64,000 nucleotides of DNA from Antedon mediterranea (taxonomy: Eukaryota > Echinodermata > Crinoidea > Comatulida > Antedonidae): positions 26,789,001 through 26,853,000 of the forward strand of contig NC_092673.1 of the NCBI RefSeq assembly GCF_964355755.1, in the 5' to 3' direction. Of the stretch, positions 37,301 through 47,932 are shown in pieces. Below the pieces are notes generated by a model. That model made no database searches. It was given only the letters and a program-made list of their open reading frames with translations, and had not been told where the DNA came from. Numbering within the stretch: the first letter of the stretch is position 1; each line of letters begins with the position of its first letter. The position numbers and the translations under genes are program-made.

Positions 37301-40300
37301 TTAATAGCTTTAAAATGTTGTTTCATTTTCATGAGAGACTTACACAGTGCATTCAAACCATTGATATTATACTGTAAGTAAGCCTGATTAAGTAATGTTT
37401 AACAATTAGGCCTAGATATTATTGTTGTATGTAGTTTGGCATCCCTATTCACAGGATACTTGAAATGTATTGTCCCCCTAAAACATTTTGTTTTGTTTAA
37501 ATAGTACAGTGTGCCATTTTAATGTCACGTAAATAGTTATTCACTTTGACCAAAAACTGGATCGGAAAAATTTATTTGAAAAAATGTAATTTAAAGCAAA
37601 AAATACTTAAATTGTCTGTGAGACAAATGGTTTTTTGGTTAAAATTAACTGTTTCGTTTGTCTTTTTATAAGTGAAATAATTAAATTTTTTTTCTTGACT
37701 TTATTAAAACTACAAAATGGCCTATCAATTCTGATTTTATCCATCTTTATTTTTCATGTTTTTGGGGGACAATACATCTTTAAGTTAACAAAGGGTAATA
37801 ATTCATACTAAAAGGAGACAATACGCTTTTTCCGAGAGTTGAACAAGCGACAATATATGCGAGAACTTGTACTCGGAGGACACCCCAATTAAGGACATGC
37901 TCTGTAGATTAGAATTACAGAACAAAATACCTTCTTTCATTACAAATTGAGTTAGTTCATTTTATTTTCACACCATGTTAAAACATGGTTATGATTTCAC
38001 AATAGATCTAAGGGCGCGTTTATACAACACGCTATTACACGCATATTCTACACGCCTACGAGAAGTGTGTTGTATAACAACAAAGAGATTCCGTGTAATG
38101 AGATTTTAATTGCAAAAAAGGCTACTAAATTTGGTGGATTCCCGGTCGCCGTTACCGTGTTGGAAGTGTCCTCAGGGTATATTTTGACCTCTCGTTAAAA
38201 CAGGTCGTAATATCAATCATGTCATGCGACGTTGCTAACAAGATTGGTTGGGCCCATTTATTGCTGCTTCGCTGCCAGCAATCATCCTCCTACCACGTCT
38301 TACGCCTAGCCTAGTGGGGCCAACTCGTAGTGGTAGTACAGTAGGCCTCTATCATTTCTCTCTCCAAACAGAATAAAAAATAACATCGCAAAAATGGCAT
38401 CTTCTTCCATAGTGTATAGATGAAACAATGAAGCCCTTAAAATAACTTTTATTAATTTAAATGAACCGAGAACAAAATAAACACAATGCAAACGTGAACG
38501 AATACAATAATGAAAATGGTAAAAACCGCGCGAATACATCGTCGGACAGCGAGAAGGCGACGATGATTGTTGACAACAGCTCCGCCAATTCAAGCGATCA
38601 ACGATTTGACCTTTTATCCTAGCATGCACTGCGTGTTGATGAAACTTCCGGTACAACACGGTATCGTGATTTCTAGTATAACAGCAAACGTTAAGGTGGG
38701 TTGACCTCGGTCCGAACAACACGCTAAAAATTTAAGCCGTGTTCAAATTTAGGGTGTTGTATAAACACGACCAAACAGACCTTTAGTTTACTGCTTGTCT
38801 ACAATTACAACATAGCTAATGTTTGCTAATCTACTTCAGATCTTATTAAAACAAACAAGCTTTTATAATTGTTCTAACAAACATAATATGATGACTTGCA
38901 TAAAGGAAAACATGTCATATTAGGTAAGCCAGCTACACAAACAATTCATGTTGACTTTATTTTAAAATTGCAGTTTGTAATACACAATTTCTTTAGAAAT
39001 ACTGTACCTAATTTTTCTTGGAATATATCTCTCTTTTTAAGACCTTCCGTCCATTTCAACACCTTATCCCCAACCCAAGACATATCTCGGTACTTTCCCA
39101 CCAACCCTACAGTAACTTTTTCTCCACCCTCCACCCTAGATATTTCAGGCTATTATACGTAACATCCCTGGTTACATGGTGTATGTAAACAATAGAATTC
39201 ATTTCTGCTTCTCATTTAAAGACCAATTTACACAGAAGAGCGGTAACGGTATTAGCGGAAAACCTACATCGCTTGTTCCACATAGAATCCGTATCTATCC
39301 AGAGCCCACTCCGCGTTGTGTGTAAACGGTCATAAGGAATAATATGTAGATTCTTTGTTTTTATTACCATTACCGCTCGTATGTATTATTACCTTACTTG
39401 CTTCAGGCTATTTAACAATCCCATTTAATGAACATTTTTAATTTGTCCTGTTTCTGCTGACAAAAGAAAATTGATTCCAATTCACTATTTAATGTTCCTA
39501 TTTATTTCTTGGCAGAAAAAACCCTCAAATCAAATTTATATCTAGTTCATTTTAAATACAGTAGGTACAAAGGCTCAAAATATTAAGAAGCTGAATAAAA
39601 TAACATAAGATACACAAACATTATCATTTATTATTAAAATCATACTGGTACTAATAATACTAGATTATCAGGGTACCAGGATCACATGTGATAAACTAGG
39701 CATAGGATAATTGAAGTATAAAAATAAGCCATGCATATCTATATGGCTACCATGATTATGTAGAGAAACTAATCACTACAGAAAGAAAACTGAATCTAAT
39801 CTACAAAACATTTATGCATTTAATACCTGATAGGCCCTACTTTATAATTTTTAACTAGAGCATTTCAAACTATGTGCATTATAAAATGTTTACTACTGAT
39901 TAATATTAACAAAAAATATTGATAAAAAATTATTATTTCTTATTATTATTAAAAAAAAGCAAGAAAGAACAATAATTAAAAATGTTACGTCAAAAATCAA
40001 GCTGCGTTTATTGTAAGAAATATTTCTTATAATATAAGGTACACCAACTGGTACTAAAGAGCGAGAGGCTGAAACCTCTATAAGCGACACCAACTGGTAC
40101 TAAAGAGCGAGAGGCTGAAACCTCTATTTATAAGCGACATGCTGTACAGTAAAGCTTTTTTGAACAGCGGCTATAAGACTATCTTGACATAAGACTATCC
40201 TAATATGATGATGATGAATGAATTGGGCCTAATGTTCTGTTCTGAATAAATAATAAATCACATTTACAATTCAAGTACAATATAATACTTGAGAAATTGA

Positions 40301-43300
40301 GAAAGTGAAAATGACATCTTAAATTTGTCATGAAACTTATAATTAGTAATTTCCTTGGTCACAATTAGAAATAGGAAAAGAGACGAATGTACAGTAGAAA
40401 GTGTGTGGAAGTTGACCTTTGTGCTTCAGTGATTTGCTAATATTTGAGGTCAAATTTCATAAATTTGTTTATTTTAATATCGATTTTCTGATGATTTGTT
40501 GGTTTTTTAAATGATATATTTTCATCAAATTCATTTTGATCAGTGGATATGCAATCGTTTGATTTGGTTTGATTGTATTGTAATATTATATTATTGTGGT
40601 TTTCGTTTATAGTAAAATAAGTTAATTTATTAATAAGTTTGTTTTTGATAAAATTACAGTTGACTCTCCCCAATACCAGCGTCTAAAAACAAGAAACTCC
40701 CAAAACCAGACTTTTTTTAAATTCTAACAAATCCCAAATTCTATTTATTATTAAAAACACATTTTTTTGTAAAAATAGTTTGATAGTGTAGACAGAGCTT
40801 TACATTCAATTTCCATTGTTAGAATATGAGATTGAACACATTGAACAAACATTACACAATGATGTCAGTGATTGCATTGATTACTGTTATCTGATTGTGT
40901 AATAATATTAACTTTATATATAGTTATATATATCTATAACAATGTATCTCTCTATTCCTATTTCATAGGTGTTTGTATTTGTCAAGAGCCAACAGTTGGT
41001 GATCGCTGTGAGTCATGTTTACCAGGATATTACAAGGTCAATGACCTTTGTACACTTTGTAACACGTCGTCCCCAAGTTCCTTATGCGCTGGTATGTACA
41101 GTAATTTAATAATGTGTTTATATTATTGCTCATCATTTGATGTTATTTACTTATTTTGTGTAGTTCAGAAGTTCTGTGGTTTTCTGTCAATAGACATTTT
41201 AAGATCTTTTACAGATTATTTTTAAAAGTGGAATTATCAATTACCAAAATGTAGGCATATACTGTACTTATTTTTATCCCATTGTACTTCTTTGTTTAGA
41301 AACTAAAATAAATTCATCTTGCCCTGCAAATTCTTTCCTACTCCCAGCAGCCTCTCCCACTCTCCCAAGTGGTTTTCAATATATACTACAGAGTTTAAGG
41401 GCCTGTTCAGACCTACGGAGTTATGCTTTCGTATTGTACGCGGCGTACAAGTCCATAGGTCTGAACCAGGAAAAGATTAGTGAAATCCACCTCGTACGAC
41501 ACTGATATTTCGTACGCTACGAAAGCTCAAGGTATGAGTTTAGTGGACGTCGCTTACAATACGAAAGTCACGCATCGATGAATATGACCTAGGTTAGATA
41601 TCTAGCCAATCAAATTACAATATTCGCCACATCACATCGTGACATGTGCTCCTCATCGTATAGCCAAGCTGATCCATTTGTTGTGATCGGTGAACGTGCG
41701 AAAAAATCATACCTTTTGTTGTTACACTATACAGTATTATAATTATTAATATTATTATATTAATTAATTTAAAATGTCATCGAAGCGTGCGCATTGGCGA
41801 GAAACCGAAGTAAAATACCTTATTTCATTGAGGGGAAGCCCTGAGTTCAGAGATCGGTTGGAAGTGAAAAACTGGCGTAAAAGCACCGGCAACAAGATGT
41901 CTGTGTTCAACGAGATGGCGGACACGTTAGCAGATGGGCCATCCTCATAAAGAAGGATTTAATATCCAAACGAAATTGAAGGGGTCGTCGTATAAAGCGG
42001 CGAAAGACCGAGTAAATAAATCTGAAGCCGGTGCAAGTACGGGATTCGAACATTTTTCTGCCATAAATATTTTAGGTCATAGACCAAATATAAACCCCAA
42101 CCCCAAAACGATCGGCTGGTTGGTATGCCTGACAACCAATCGATAAATGCCGAGCCCAAGTGTTCGGTCTAGGCCTGTAACTCCTAAACCAACCACTACT
42201 ACTTTTAATAACAACGAAGGTAGGTCTATGTGTGCGTTAGAGTTTGGTTAATCGCCAGCGAGTGACATCATATCCGTTTGTAACGCAACTTCGTTGCACT
42301 GAATCTGAACACTTTGCTCTTAAGACACTCATTAAAATATGACCTTGGCTGTGATACGAAAGCATAACTCCGTAGGTCTGAACATACCCTAAATCTGTCC
42401 TAGTACATTGCCATCATTTTGATACCCCATGTGTATGGATGCTCGCAATAGCAAATTGGAACGAATACAGCCACACAAATGCTCTCATAATAAATATTTA
42501 ACAGATATCAGAGGTAGCTATAGTTTAAATGTAAACAATATTTCAGAGCATATCAGGCTAACTCTATATAATTGAGACAAAACCACACAAAGGTAAAAAA
42601 TAATAGTTCTATTAAAAAATTTGAAAAACAAAACTTCCTTTTTACCAGCCCAAAGGAGAGGGATTACTTTCGTAAAAATAAACTGCAGTATTACTACTGT
42701 AGTTGCTAATTCATTTATTTCTGGTGGTTGTATGTTATTAGTTCCATCAATACAAAGTTTATTATTTCCTCTGACTCAAGTTCAACGAATTACTCCCAAT
42801 TCAATATTCCAGCTGCACTCCAATCAAATGCGCACTTCCTGAAAACTGGGAAGTAAACTGTCAATTTTAATTTGGTCCTTAACAATTACAAACGGAACCA
42901 AAATGTGTCTTAATAACTTTAAGGACACATGAAAGTTTGCTACAGAGGGTACTGTAGTTTTTTACCACAAAAGCAGAGGTTTGAATCTATAATCAGTCTC
43001 TTTGTTTCTCACTTGTGTATAAAATTATTTGACAAATCTAACCTAATCTAATTAACCTATTTTACATTCTGATCCTGTCTTAAATAAAAAATAGATGAGG
43101 GAGTAAAAAAGCGAATTTTAGTTTTGTGAAAAAACAATCAATAAATAAGTACTGCCATGCTAGGAATCTCTGTTTTTCCTGCCTTCCATTCTTATCTGTT
43201 CCTATTTTTAAATTTTCAGATGTATCAACAGTACAACCAATTACCAGCGACACACTACCAATGTCACATGATTCAAATACTCCAATCACAAAGAGGCGCA

Positions 43301-43773
43301 GCACAAGTATAAATTTTGAAACAACAGAACATGTTCATTCACCTATAAAAACAACAATGTCGTCGGATCCAAATACCGAACCATCAAACGGACCTTTGAC
43401 GAGTACACATCCCGTAGAGACTGTTGTCGGTAGTACAGAGTCGGTAACGGAGCAGTCACGGATTTTGCCTACTAAAAGCTCGTCTAAGGGTAGCGTAGGA
43501 GTTGTCGTTGGCGTTACGCTAACCCTATCAATTGTATTTGTCACCATTGTAGCCTTAATTGTCTACAACTTTTGGGTTAAACCAAGAAGGCGTATTTTCC
43601 GTAGCCCGCTTTGGACGATCGAGTTACGCCGCGACGAAGATGATACGTTGTTTAACGACTTACAAACCATTGATCAAGATGTTCTGTACCTTGACGACGC
43701 TTACTTGATGGATTCGGCGCGAGTTTATAACAAAGTTACAACAGAAAATTCACGATACCATCCACTTGGTTGA
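25327..43773 (+). CDS. MEGF9: MEGF9 homologue: laminin-EGF type I membrane protein
   Basis: Exons 25327-25396, 34510-34705, 35061-35191, 40969-41091 and 43220-43773 (1074 bases, 357 residues plus stop, one frame). Residues 1-19 form a signal peptide (MRFSLWICYILVAFIDVKC). About three cysteine-rich laminin-type EGF repeats follow (about 24-170), with motifs CACVHGYSGEFCHLC, CSCHGNWIGNKCDAC and CICQEPTVGDRCESCLPGYY. Next come a Ser/Thr/Pro-rich stalk (about 176-260) and one membrane span (about 264-293, GVVVGVTLTLSIVFVTIVAL). The cytoplasmic tail has LWTIELRRDEDD, matching the WTIEL-acidic motif of vertebrate MEGF9. The protein is shorter than the vertebrate one (about 600 residues), lacking its long N-terminal stalk and some EGF repeats. 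It is a cell-surface or endosomal protein of uncertain function. Introns 1 and 3 are expanded by transposons. Confidence 0.9.
25806..26036 (-). pseudogene. Non-LTR retrotransposon C-terminal fragment
   Basis: On the minus strand the frame reads TNHLNHLKPIF, then RRHTFSQRVINHWNSLP and FKNRIDTM, the conserved extreme C-terminus of CR1/Jockey-type ORF2 proteins, followed by a short 3' tail. It is a 5'-truncated insertion in MEGF9 intron 1. It is not the same sequence as the 5.8-10.1 kb copy, so probably a different family. Confidence 0.75.
26367..28053 (+). mobile_element. Type B unit 1 with duplicated head
   Basis: Two head modules, then the body from about 26530 and the tail GCGGATAACC, hairpin, CTAG. 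The body holds two related blocks about 355 bases apart (near 27200 and 27555), each with GTAGATAT and TGTGACGTCATC, so the element itself arose by internal duplication. Near-identical to units 2 and 4. Confidence 0.7.
28054..29577 (+). mobile_element. Type B unit 2
   Basis: Starts TCTTCTTCTTTCTTTCTG directly after the CTAG and T of unit 1, without a GGTTATCC head, and ends with hairpin plus CTAG. By eye it differs from unit 1 at only a few percent of sites. Confidence 0.7.
29578..31240 (+). mobile_element. Type B unit 3, divergent
   Basis: Begins with a GGTTATCC head palindrome and ATC repeat, then a second head variant (TTATCCGCACTATGGCGGATAA, 29659-29680). The body is clearly more diverged from units 1, 2 and 4 than they are from each other, so it is an older or different subfamily member within the array. 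Ends hairpin plus CTAG. Confidence 0.68.
31241..32765 (+). mobile_element. Type B unit 4
   Basis: Nearly identical to unit 1 through most of its length, including the tail text CACCACTTGCGCGGCGGATA. It starts TCTTCTTCTTTC directly after the unit 3 CTAG and T. Copy 4 is closer to copy 1 than to its immediate neighbour copy 3. Confidence 0.7.
32766..34290 (+). mobile_element. Type A unit closing the array
   Basis: Sequence is the reverse of the 10142-11667 unit family. It shares TTTTGTGTAACAAATATC near its start and ends TGATCACCTATAATTCG, hairpin, TTAAATTCTAG. With the 26300 palindrome at the other end, it suggests one type A element into which type B units were inserted or copied. Confidence 0.68.
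34416..34480. mobile_element. MITE family B, truncated copy
   Basis: Contains TGTGATGTGCCCATATATGG and GTCATATCACTACCATATTT but lacks both terminal inverted repeats. It lies about 30 bases before MEGF9 exon 2. Confidence 0.65.
34735..34925. repeat. Dispersed AATAGAGGTGTCCC repeat
   Basis: Multiple copies of CCTTAATAGAGGTGTCCC-like text. Related stretches occur at about 44125-44310, 56905-57000, 61555-61590 and 62205-62335. They look like decayed copies of one short interspersed or inverted-repeat family. MEGF9 intron 2. Confidence 0.55.
35395..35580 (+). repeat. LINE 3' tail remnant
   Basis: AT-rich sequence ending GGAACAAATAAAGATTTGAT then a TTTGAT repeat, the form of a CR1/L2-type 3' end. 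A reversed one lies at about 36797-36850 (ATCAAATCAAAATC). No reading frame remains. Confidence 0.5.
36101..36251. mobile_element. MITE family B, copy in MEGF9 intron 3
   Basis: Ends AAAGCTCTGTCTACACTGTC and GATAGTGTAGACAAGGTTT; the interior has the family motifs GGTAGTGATATGGCATC and ATATATGGGCACATCAC. It directly abuts MITE family C at 36252. Confidence 0.8.
36252..36607. mobile_element. MITE family C, copy 1
   Basis: Terminal inverted repeats AAAGATGTATTGTCCCCC and GGGGGACAATACATCTTT. The interior is AT-rich and non-coding. TTTA/TTAA at the borders is compatible with a TA target duplication (Tc1/mariner-like), not proven. The second copy at 37463-37781 is in the opposite internal orientation. 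Confidence 0.8.
37463..37781. mobile_element. MITE family C, copy 2
   Basis: Ends AAATGTATTGTCCCCCTAAA and GGGGGACAATACATCTTT. The interior contains TTCACTTTGACCAAAAACTG, the complement of a block in copy 1, showing opposite orientation. MEGF9 intron 3. Confidence 0.8.
38012..38772. mobile_element. DNA-transposon relic with GTTTATACAACAC ends
   Basis: Left end GGGCGCGTTTATACAACACG; right end TTGTATAAACACGACC, its imperfect complement. The interior of about 760 bases has no recognisable transposase; the 138-codon minus-strand frame within it lacks any domain. No convincing target duplication. MEGF9 intron 3. Confidence 0.6.
39221..39331. mobile_element. Small MITE family D, copy 1
   Basis: Starts GACCAATTTACACAG and ends TTGTGTGTAAACGGTC, imperfect inverted repeats. 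It shares GAGC(G/T)GTAACGGTAT and AGCGGAAAAC with the shorter copy at 47822-47910. Confidence 0.6.
40041..40140 (+). repeat. 46-base tandem duplication
   Basis: ACACCAACTGGTACTAAAGA and the following bases through AACCTCTATAAGCG occur twice (40041 and 40087) almost without change, so the duplication is recent. MEGF9 intron 3. Confidence 0.85.
40762..40802. mobile_element. MITE family B, solitary end
   Basis: Only the terminal text TTTGATAGTGTAGACAGAGC with a little flank remains. Confidence 0.6.
41399..42389. mobile_element. PIF/Harbinger-type element
   Basis: Inverted ends of about 36 bases: GGGCCTGTTCAGACCTACGG continuing to CTTTCGTAT at left, and its near-perfect complement at right ending TCTGAACATACCC. 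A 3-base duplication TAA flanks both sides (41396-41398, 42390-42392), as expected of PIF/Harbinger. The element encodes a broken Myb/SANT-like protein, the second gene of that superfamily; no DDE transposase is present. It sits in MEGF9 intron 4. Confidence 0.82.
41774..42146 (+). pseudogene. Harbinger Myb/SANT-like DNA-binding protein, frameshifted
   Basis: Starts MSSKRAHWRETEVKYLISLR, with W-x-E-x-E-x2-x-L-I spacing like a Myb_DNA-bind_4 domain, continues NWRKSTGNKMSVFNEMAD and stops near 41948. In another frame the domain resumes (SSYKAAKDRVNKSEAGAS, then FEHFSAINILGHRPNINPNP). The tail with ILGHRP is characteristic of the Myb-like partner protein of Harbinger elements, which helps the transposase bind DNA and enter the nucleus. 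A frameshift near 41930 separates the halves. Confidence 0.78.
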
Positions 43774-43945
43774 TACGAGATGTTCTGTACCTTGACGACG
43801 CTTACTTGATGGATTCGGTGCGAGTTTATAATAAAGTTACAACAGAAAATTCACGATACCATCCACTTGGTTGATACAAGATGTTCTATATCTTGTCAAT
43901 ACACACTTGATAGATTTGGCATGCGTTTATTATGAAGTAAACAAC
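43679..43945 (+). repeat. 101-base triplication over the MEGF9 stop codon
   Basis: The last 31 codons and stop of MEGF9 (from ATGTTCTGTACCTTGACGAC at 43679) are repeated at 43780 with about two changes and at 43881 in a decayed, partial form. The first copy carries the genuine stop, so copies 2 and 3 lie in the 3' UTR. Confidence 0.92.
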
Positions 43946-45068
43946 AACAAAATAACAAAACAATTCACTTTTGATACAGCAACTTCTTCAATAAACAACA
44001 ATAAATCTTCTTTAGTATTAAGATAAGGTAGTTGAAATTTCAGGAAAATTACAATGTTAGTTTTAAGTGCTTTTAAAGTTTGCTTGACATTATGGACAAG
44101 ATAAGTTTAGCAGAAATAGGACATAGTAGAACTCCCATTAAAGGGACACCTTTGGAACCCAACAAACTGTTTCCTTAATTGAGGTGTGTCCCCTTAATAG
44201 GGGTGTGTATCCTCCATAGGAGTTGGCTGAAGTGGCATATTTTGCCCCTCACATATTTCACAGTGTTCTTTACAGGCAGGTACAGTATTCCCTTAATAGG
44301 AGTGTCCCAAGTTAGCGGTTCAACAAGATGTAAATATTATAAGACATTTTATATTTTGGGTATAATTGTTGTACTAATGCTTTGTAAACTAAATTTAGTT
44401 TTTTTATGGTGGATTATTTCAAAATCTTTTAAATGAAAATTCAAATTTCTGAATTTGTGGTAGTTGCAAAAGCTATCACAACGCTTGGTAATCATACATT
44501 TAGTTTACAACAATGAATCTCCAACAATAGTTATTTATTAAACAGTTTAGGGATTATTTTAATAGAATATTTATTATATTTTTAAACTACAATAAGATAG
44601 ATTTTAAAGAATTTTATTATTATAGTGTTACAGTAGTGTAAAAGGTAGGCATAGACATTTTATTGACGTTTTAAAATGAGGTTAAATTTAACTAATTAAA
44701 TGTGCAAAAATTAAAATACCTTCCGTGCTATAAATGTTTTGTAAAGGTACAGTTGTATGCTAATTAATGTAAAAATTGGTGATATTTTATTTAATTAATC
44801 AAGCATAACTGAAAACGAAATCTTATATTTATAAAGTAGATTTGTCGAGACCATCAGAGATCCAATTCTGTGTTTTGAAAAAGTTAACATTACAAAGGGA
44901 AACTAAAGTGTGAGTTAGTGCTAATATATTAATAAGTATTCATTAGATATAGTGCAATATAACTTGAAGGTTTATTTTAGGCAATTTATATGTTATAGGT
45001 ATTGTAACATTTAAAGTATTAAGTAATAATTAAGATTATATTTCTTTTGACGAAGTGGCTGCATCTCC
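43946..45068 (+). other. MEGF9 3' region, no further gene
   Basis: AT-rich DNA with AATAAA-type signals (near 43992 and 44003) and the dispersed TTAATAGGGGTGTG repeat at about 44125-44310. No exon recognised. Confidence 0.5.
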
Positions 45069-45240
45069 AAGCTCTGTCTACACTATCAAACTTTATGTGA
45101 CAGAAAAATGTGATGTGCCTTTATGTGGACCCGATCCAGCGATGATGTCATATTACTACCATATTTGGGCATATCACTACCATATTTCAGGAAATCACAC
45201 TTTTTTTGTCAAACTAGTTTGATAGTGTAGACAGAGCTTA
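45069..45240. mobile_element. MITE family B, complete copy
   Basis: Best-preserved copy: AAGCTCTGTCTACACTATCA at left and TTGATAGTGTAGACAGAGCT at right, with the interior GTCATATTACTACCATATTTG. The whole element can fold on itself. The block CATATTTGGGCATATCACTA is partly duplicated inside. Confidence 0.85.
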
Positions 45241-45412
45241 AAAGCTGAAACAGAACATTTTTTGATCCTCACAACAGTAGTCATGTGATGCCATTCTGAC
45301 CAATCATGTTCTCTTATACCATCATACTATACTGTATCATGTGCATAGTAAACCATATATATACTGTAGCACGTAGTATAATTCTATACAGTATACATAG
45401 TAATATACATAC

Positions 45413-45800
45413 CATGCATATAGTATCATGCACATCCCATGCATATAGTATCATGCACATCCCATGCATATAGTATCATGCACATCTCATGCATATAGTA
45501 TCATGCACATACCATGCATATAGTATCATGCACATCCCATGCATATAGTATCATGCACATCCCATGCATATAGTATCATGCACATCCCATGCATATAGTA
45601 TCATGCACATCCCATGCATATAGTATCATGCACATCCCATGCATATAGTATCATGCACATCTCATGCATATAGTATCATGCACATACCATGCATATAGTA
45701 TCATGCACATCCCATGCATATAGTATCATGCACATACCATGCATATAGTATCATGCACATCCCATGCATATAGTATCATGCACATACCATGCATATAGTA
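45413..45800 (+). repeat. 25-base minisatellite, about 15 units
   Basis: Units of CATGCATATAGTATCATGCA plus CATCC, where one base near the unit end varies (C, T or A). The order of variants along the array is C C T A C C C C C T A C A C A, so units were copied in blocks. Units contain the palindrome ATGCAT. Confidence 0.93.
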
Positions 45801-46534
45801 TGCTGTATGTTGGATATAGTATACCATGCATAGTGTTTAAACTGAACAGTACATCCCTGTTGATTTCTATGGGTATACATTTTAGTGATAGTTTATAACA
45901 ATATAAGCGTTAGATTCAAGAGAAATCTTTCAAATGGTCATCTAATAATTCTTTTTAAAAATTGTATTTAATGATGTTATTAAGTAACTACTGTATTATA
46001 CAGATATTGCCTGCTTAGAGGTGCATTATAACATTTGAGATCCTCTGAGGGAATTACAGTACATTTTGCATAAGAGATTATATATTATTTATAGTCACTA
46101 ATATAATACACCGATAGAAAAGGCAACATAGACCAGTTTTCTGTAGTTTTTTAGGCCTAGGTTAGTACTGTAGTAGTAATGTAGTAGTAGTCAGTAGTCT
46201 AGCTAGTTTTATGTGTAATATCTAGTTCTCCCACAGAAATACAATTTTCTAATGCTGTCTTCTAAATAGATTGGTATTCTTTAAAAAATCATAAATCAAT
46301 CTTATATAATAGTCTGTTTAGATAACCTAGCTTTTCTTTTATCATCAATGATTATTTTTAATGTATTATTCTGCTCTGCTTTCTAAATATGAAATGTATA
46401 TTAGTACTGTATCAAATTTGAGTCTAAACTTATTCAGCCAATGAGCTGGATTTTAAGAATAAAAAAAAATAATAATTTTGTTTAAATGGATTTTAACTAT
46501 ACTAACCGCAGTGAAGGATCCAGGTTTTTTAAAT

Positions 46535-46671
46535 AGGGAAGTAGGGTGGGGAGGGTGAGAGAGGGGCAGGGAATGTAAGAAGGAGAGGTAGGGAAGGTAA
46601 GAGGGAGGGGTAGGGAAGGGGCAGGGAAGATAAGAGAGAGGGGCAGGGAAAGTGAGAGGGAGTGGCCAAAG
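46535..46671 (+). repeat. Purine-rich GGGGCAGGGAA minisatellite
   Basis: Imperfect units of about 20-25 bases built from GAGAGGGGCAGGGAA and variants. The plus strand is almost pure purine with many GGG runs, so it could form a triplex or G-quadruplex. A reading frame on the other strand is only a repeat translation. Confidence 0.8.
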
Positions 46672-47006
46672 CACCCCTGGATCTGCCTATGTACAGTATA
46701 AACCTAAAGAACCATAATGTGATTGAGATGATTGCATGAATCTTGTTATTGTACTGCCAGTGTTATGTCTGTAATGTATAAATGTAAGGTACTGTACTGG
46801 CTAGAGTAAATGTTATTGAGCACCTTGCATAAAGTTAAACAAGATTGTCTCAAGCATACAGTAGGTGGACTAAATATTGCACAGTTGTGTCAATTCATTG
46901 TGTGTATTTCGGGGAAATTGGAACATGCTTCCGTGCTTCTCAGCACCTACCTAGGTCATCAGTCATTGGCAATTGTAATGGACCTACTGTATACAAGAAG
47001 ATACAG

Positions 47007-47104
47007 TTCTGCACTATCAAAGTTTATGTGATGTGCCACTATATCACTACCATATTTGGGCACCCCTTTTTTGTCAAACTAGTTTGATAGTGTAGACAGA
47101 GCTT
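47007..47104. mobile_element. MITE family B, shortened copy
   Basis: Contains CACTATCAAAGTTTATGTGA, ATATCACTACCATATTTGGG and the right end TTTGATAGTGTAGACAGAGC; part of the interior is missing. Confidence 0.75.
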
Positions 47105-47821
47105 TACCATAAAAAAAAGGCATTCACAATGTGCAGAAATGTTATTTTTGGTTTTGGGATCAACTTTAGTTAAATTATGGTTCAAAGAGATTGTATTGAC
47201 TGTCTAAATATATTTTATAAATGTACGATGTGAAGGAAATACATATAAAAGAAGTAATCATTTTTCTGGTGTTTCATTTTAATTCTCATTTCAAAATATT
47301 ATTTTATCATTGTTTTTTTTATGGAAAACAATTGTAAACTAATACAGTAAGTACCTTTTCTTTATCAAATAAAAGTTTGAACTTTTTAAATATATACAGT
47401 AAGATATTAATAATGAACTATATTTAATAAAGATATTGAGTGCAATTTTTGGGGGGAAATAATCTAACTATGGATTTAGTCTTATATTACAACTTCTGAG
47501 TTTTTTTTAGCAAAACTAATTTTACTATTACTTGAATCTAAACTTGACAAGTTAAAATTCTGTTTAAACAAAGGATTAACACATTACAAACCAAGAACAC
47601 AACATTTAATTGAAACATTGTACAAATTCCAGGCCATACATTTGTGGATTAATTAATTGGATTAATACTGAAACAAAAATATAGAATACAGATTTTACGT
47701 TTATTTTTTTATGTTTATAAATCGGCCTATTTATTTTGTACTATTGAATTAAATAGGTTTCAACTAAAATTCCCAGGCCTGACATTTGTGAGCTTGGATT
47801 AATACTACATAAAAATTTAAT

Positions 47822-47910
47822 CCAATTTACACAGACGAGCTGTAACGGTATATGAAAGCGGAAAACAAAATCATAGAATACGCGGGACAAGCTACGTTGT
47901 GTAAATTGGC
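47822..47910. mobile_element. Small MITE family D, copy 2
   Basis: CCAATTTACACAGACGAGC at left and TTGTGTAAATTGGC at right. It lies about 25 bases from the stop of the LAP1-like gene on the minus strand, so it may form part of that 3' UTR. Confidence 0.65.
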
Positions 47911-47932
47911 CTTTATACTATTTAATTAATGA

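Noticed and set aside
38306-38722. 138-codon minus-strand frame inside the 38.0-38.8 kb element
   Set aside because: No transposase or other domain recognised; length is compatible with chance in a non-coding element.
45413-45800. CRISPR-like regular repeats
   Set aside because: No unique spacers; it is a contiguous 25-base minisatellite in an animal genome.
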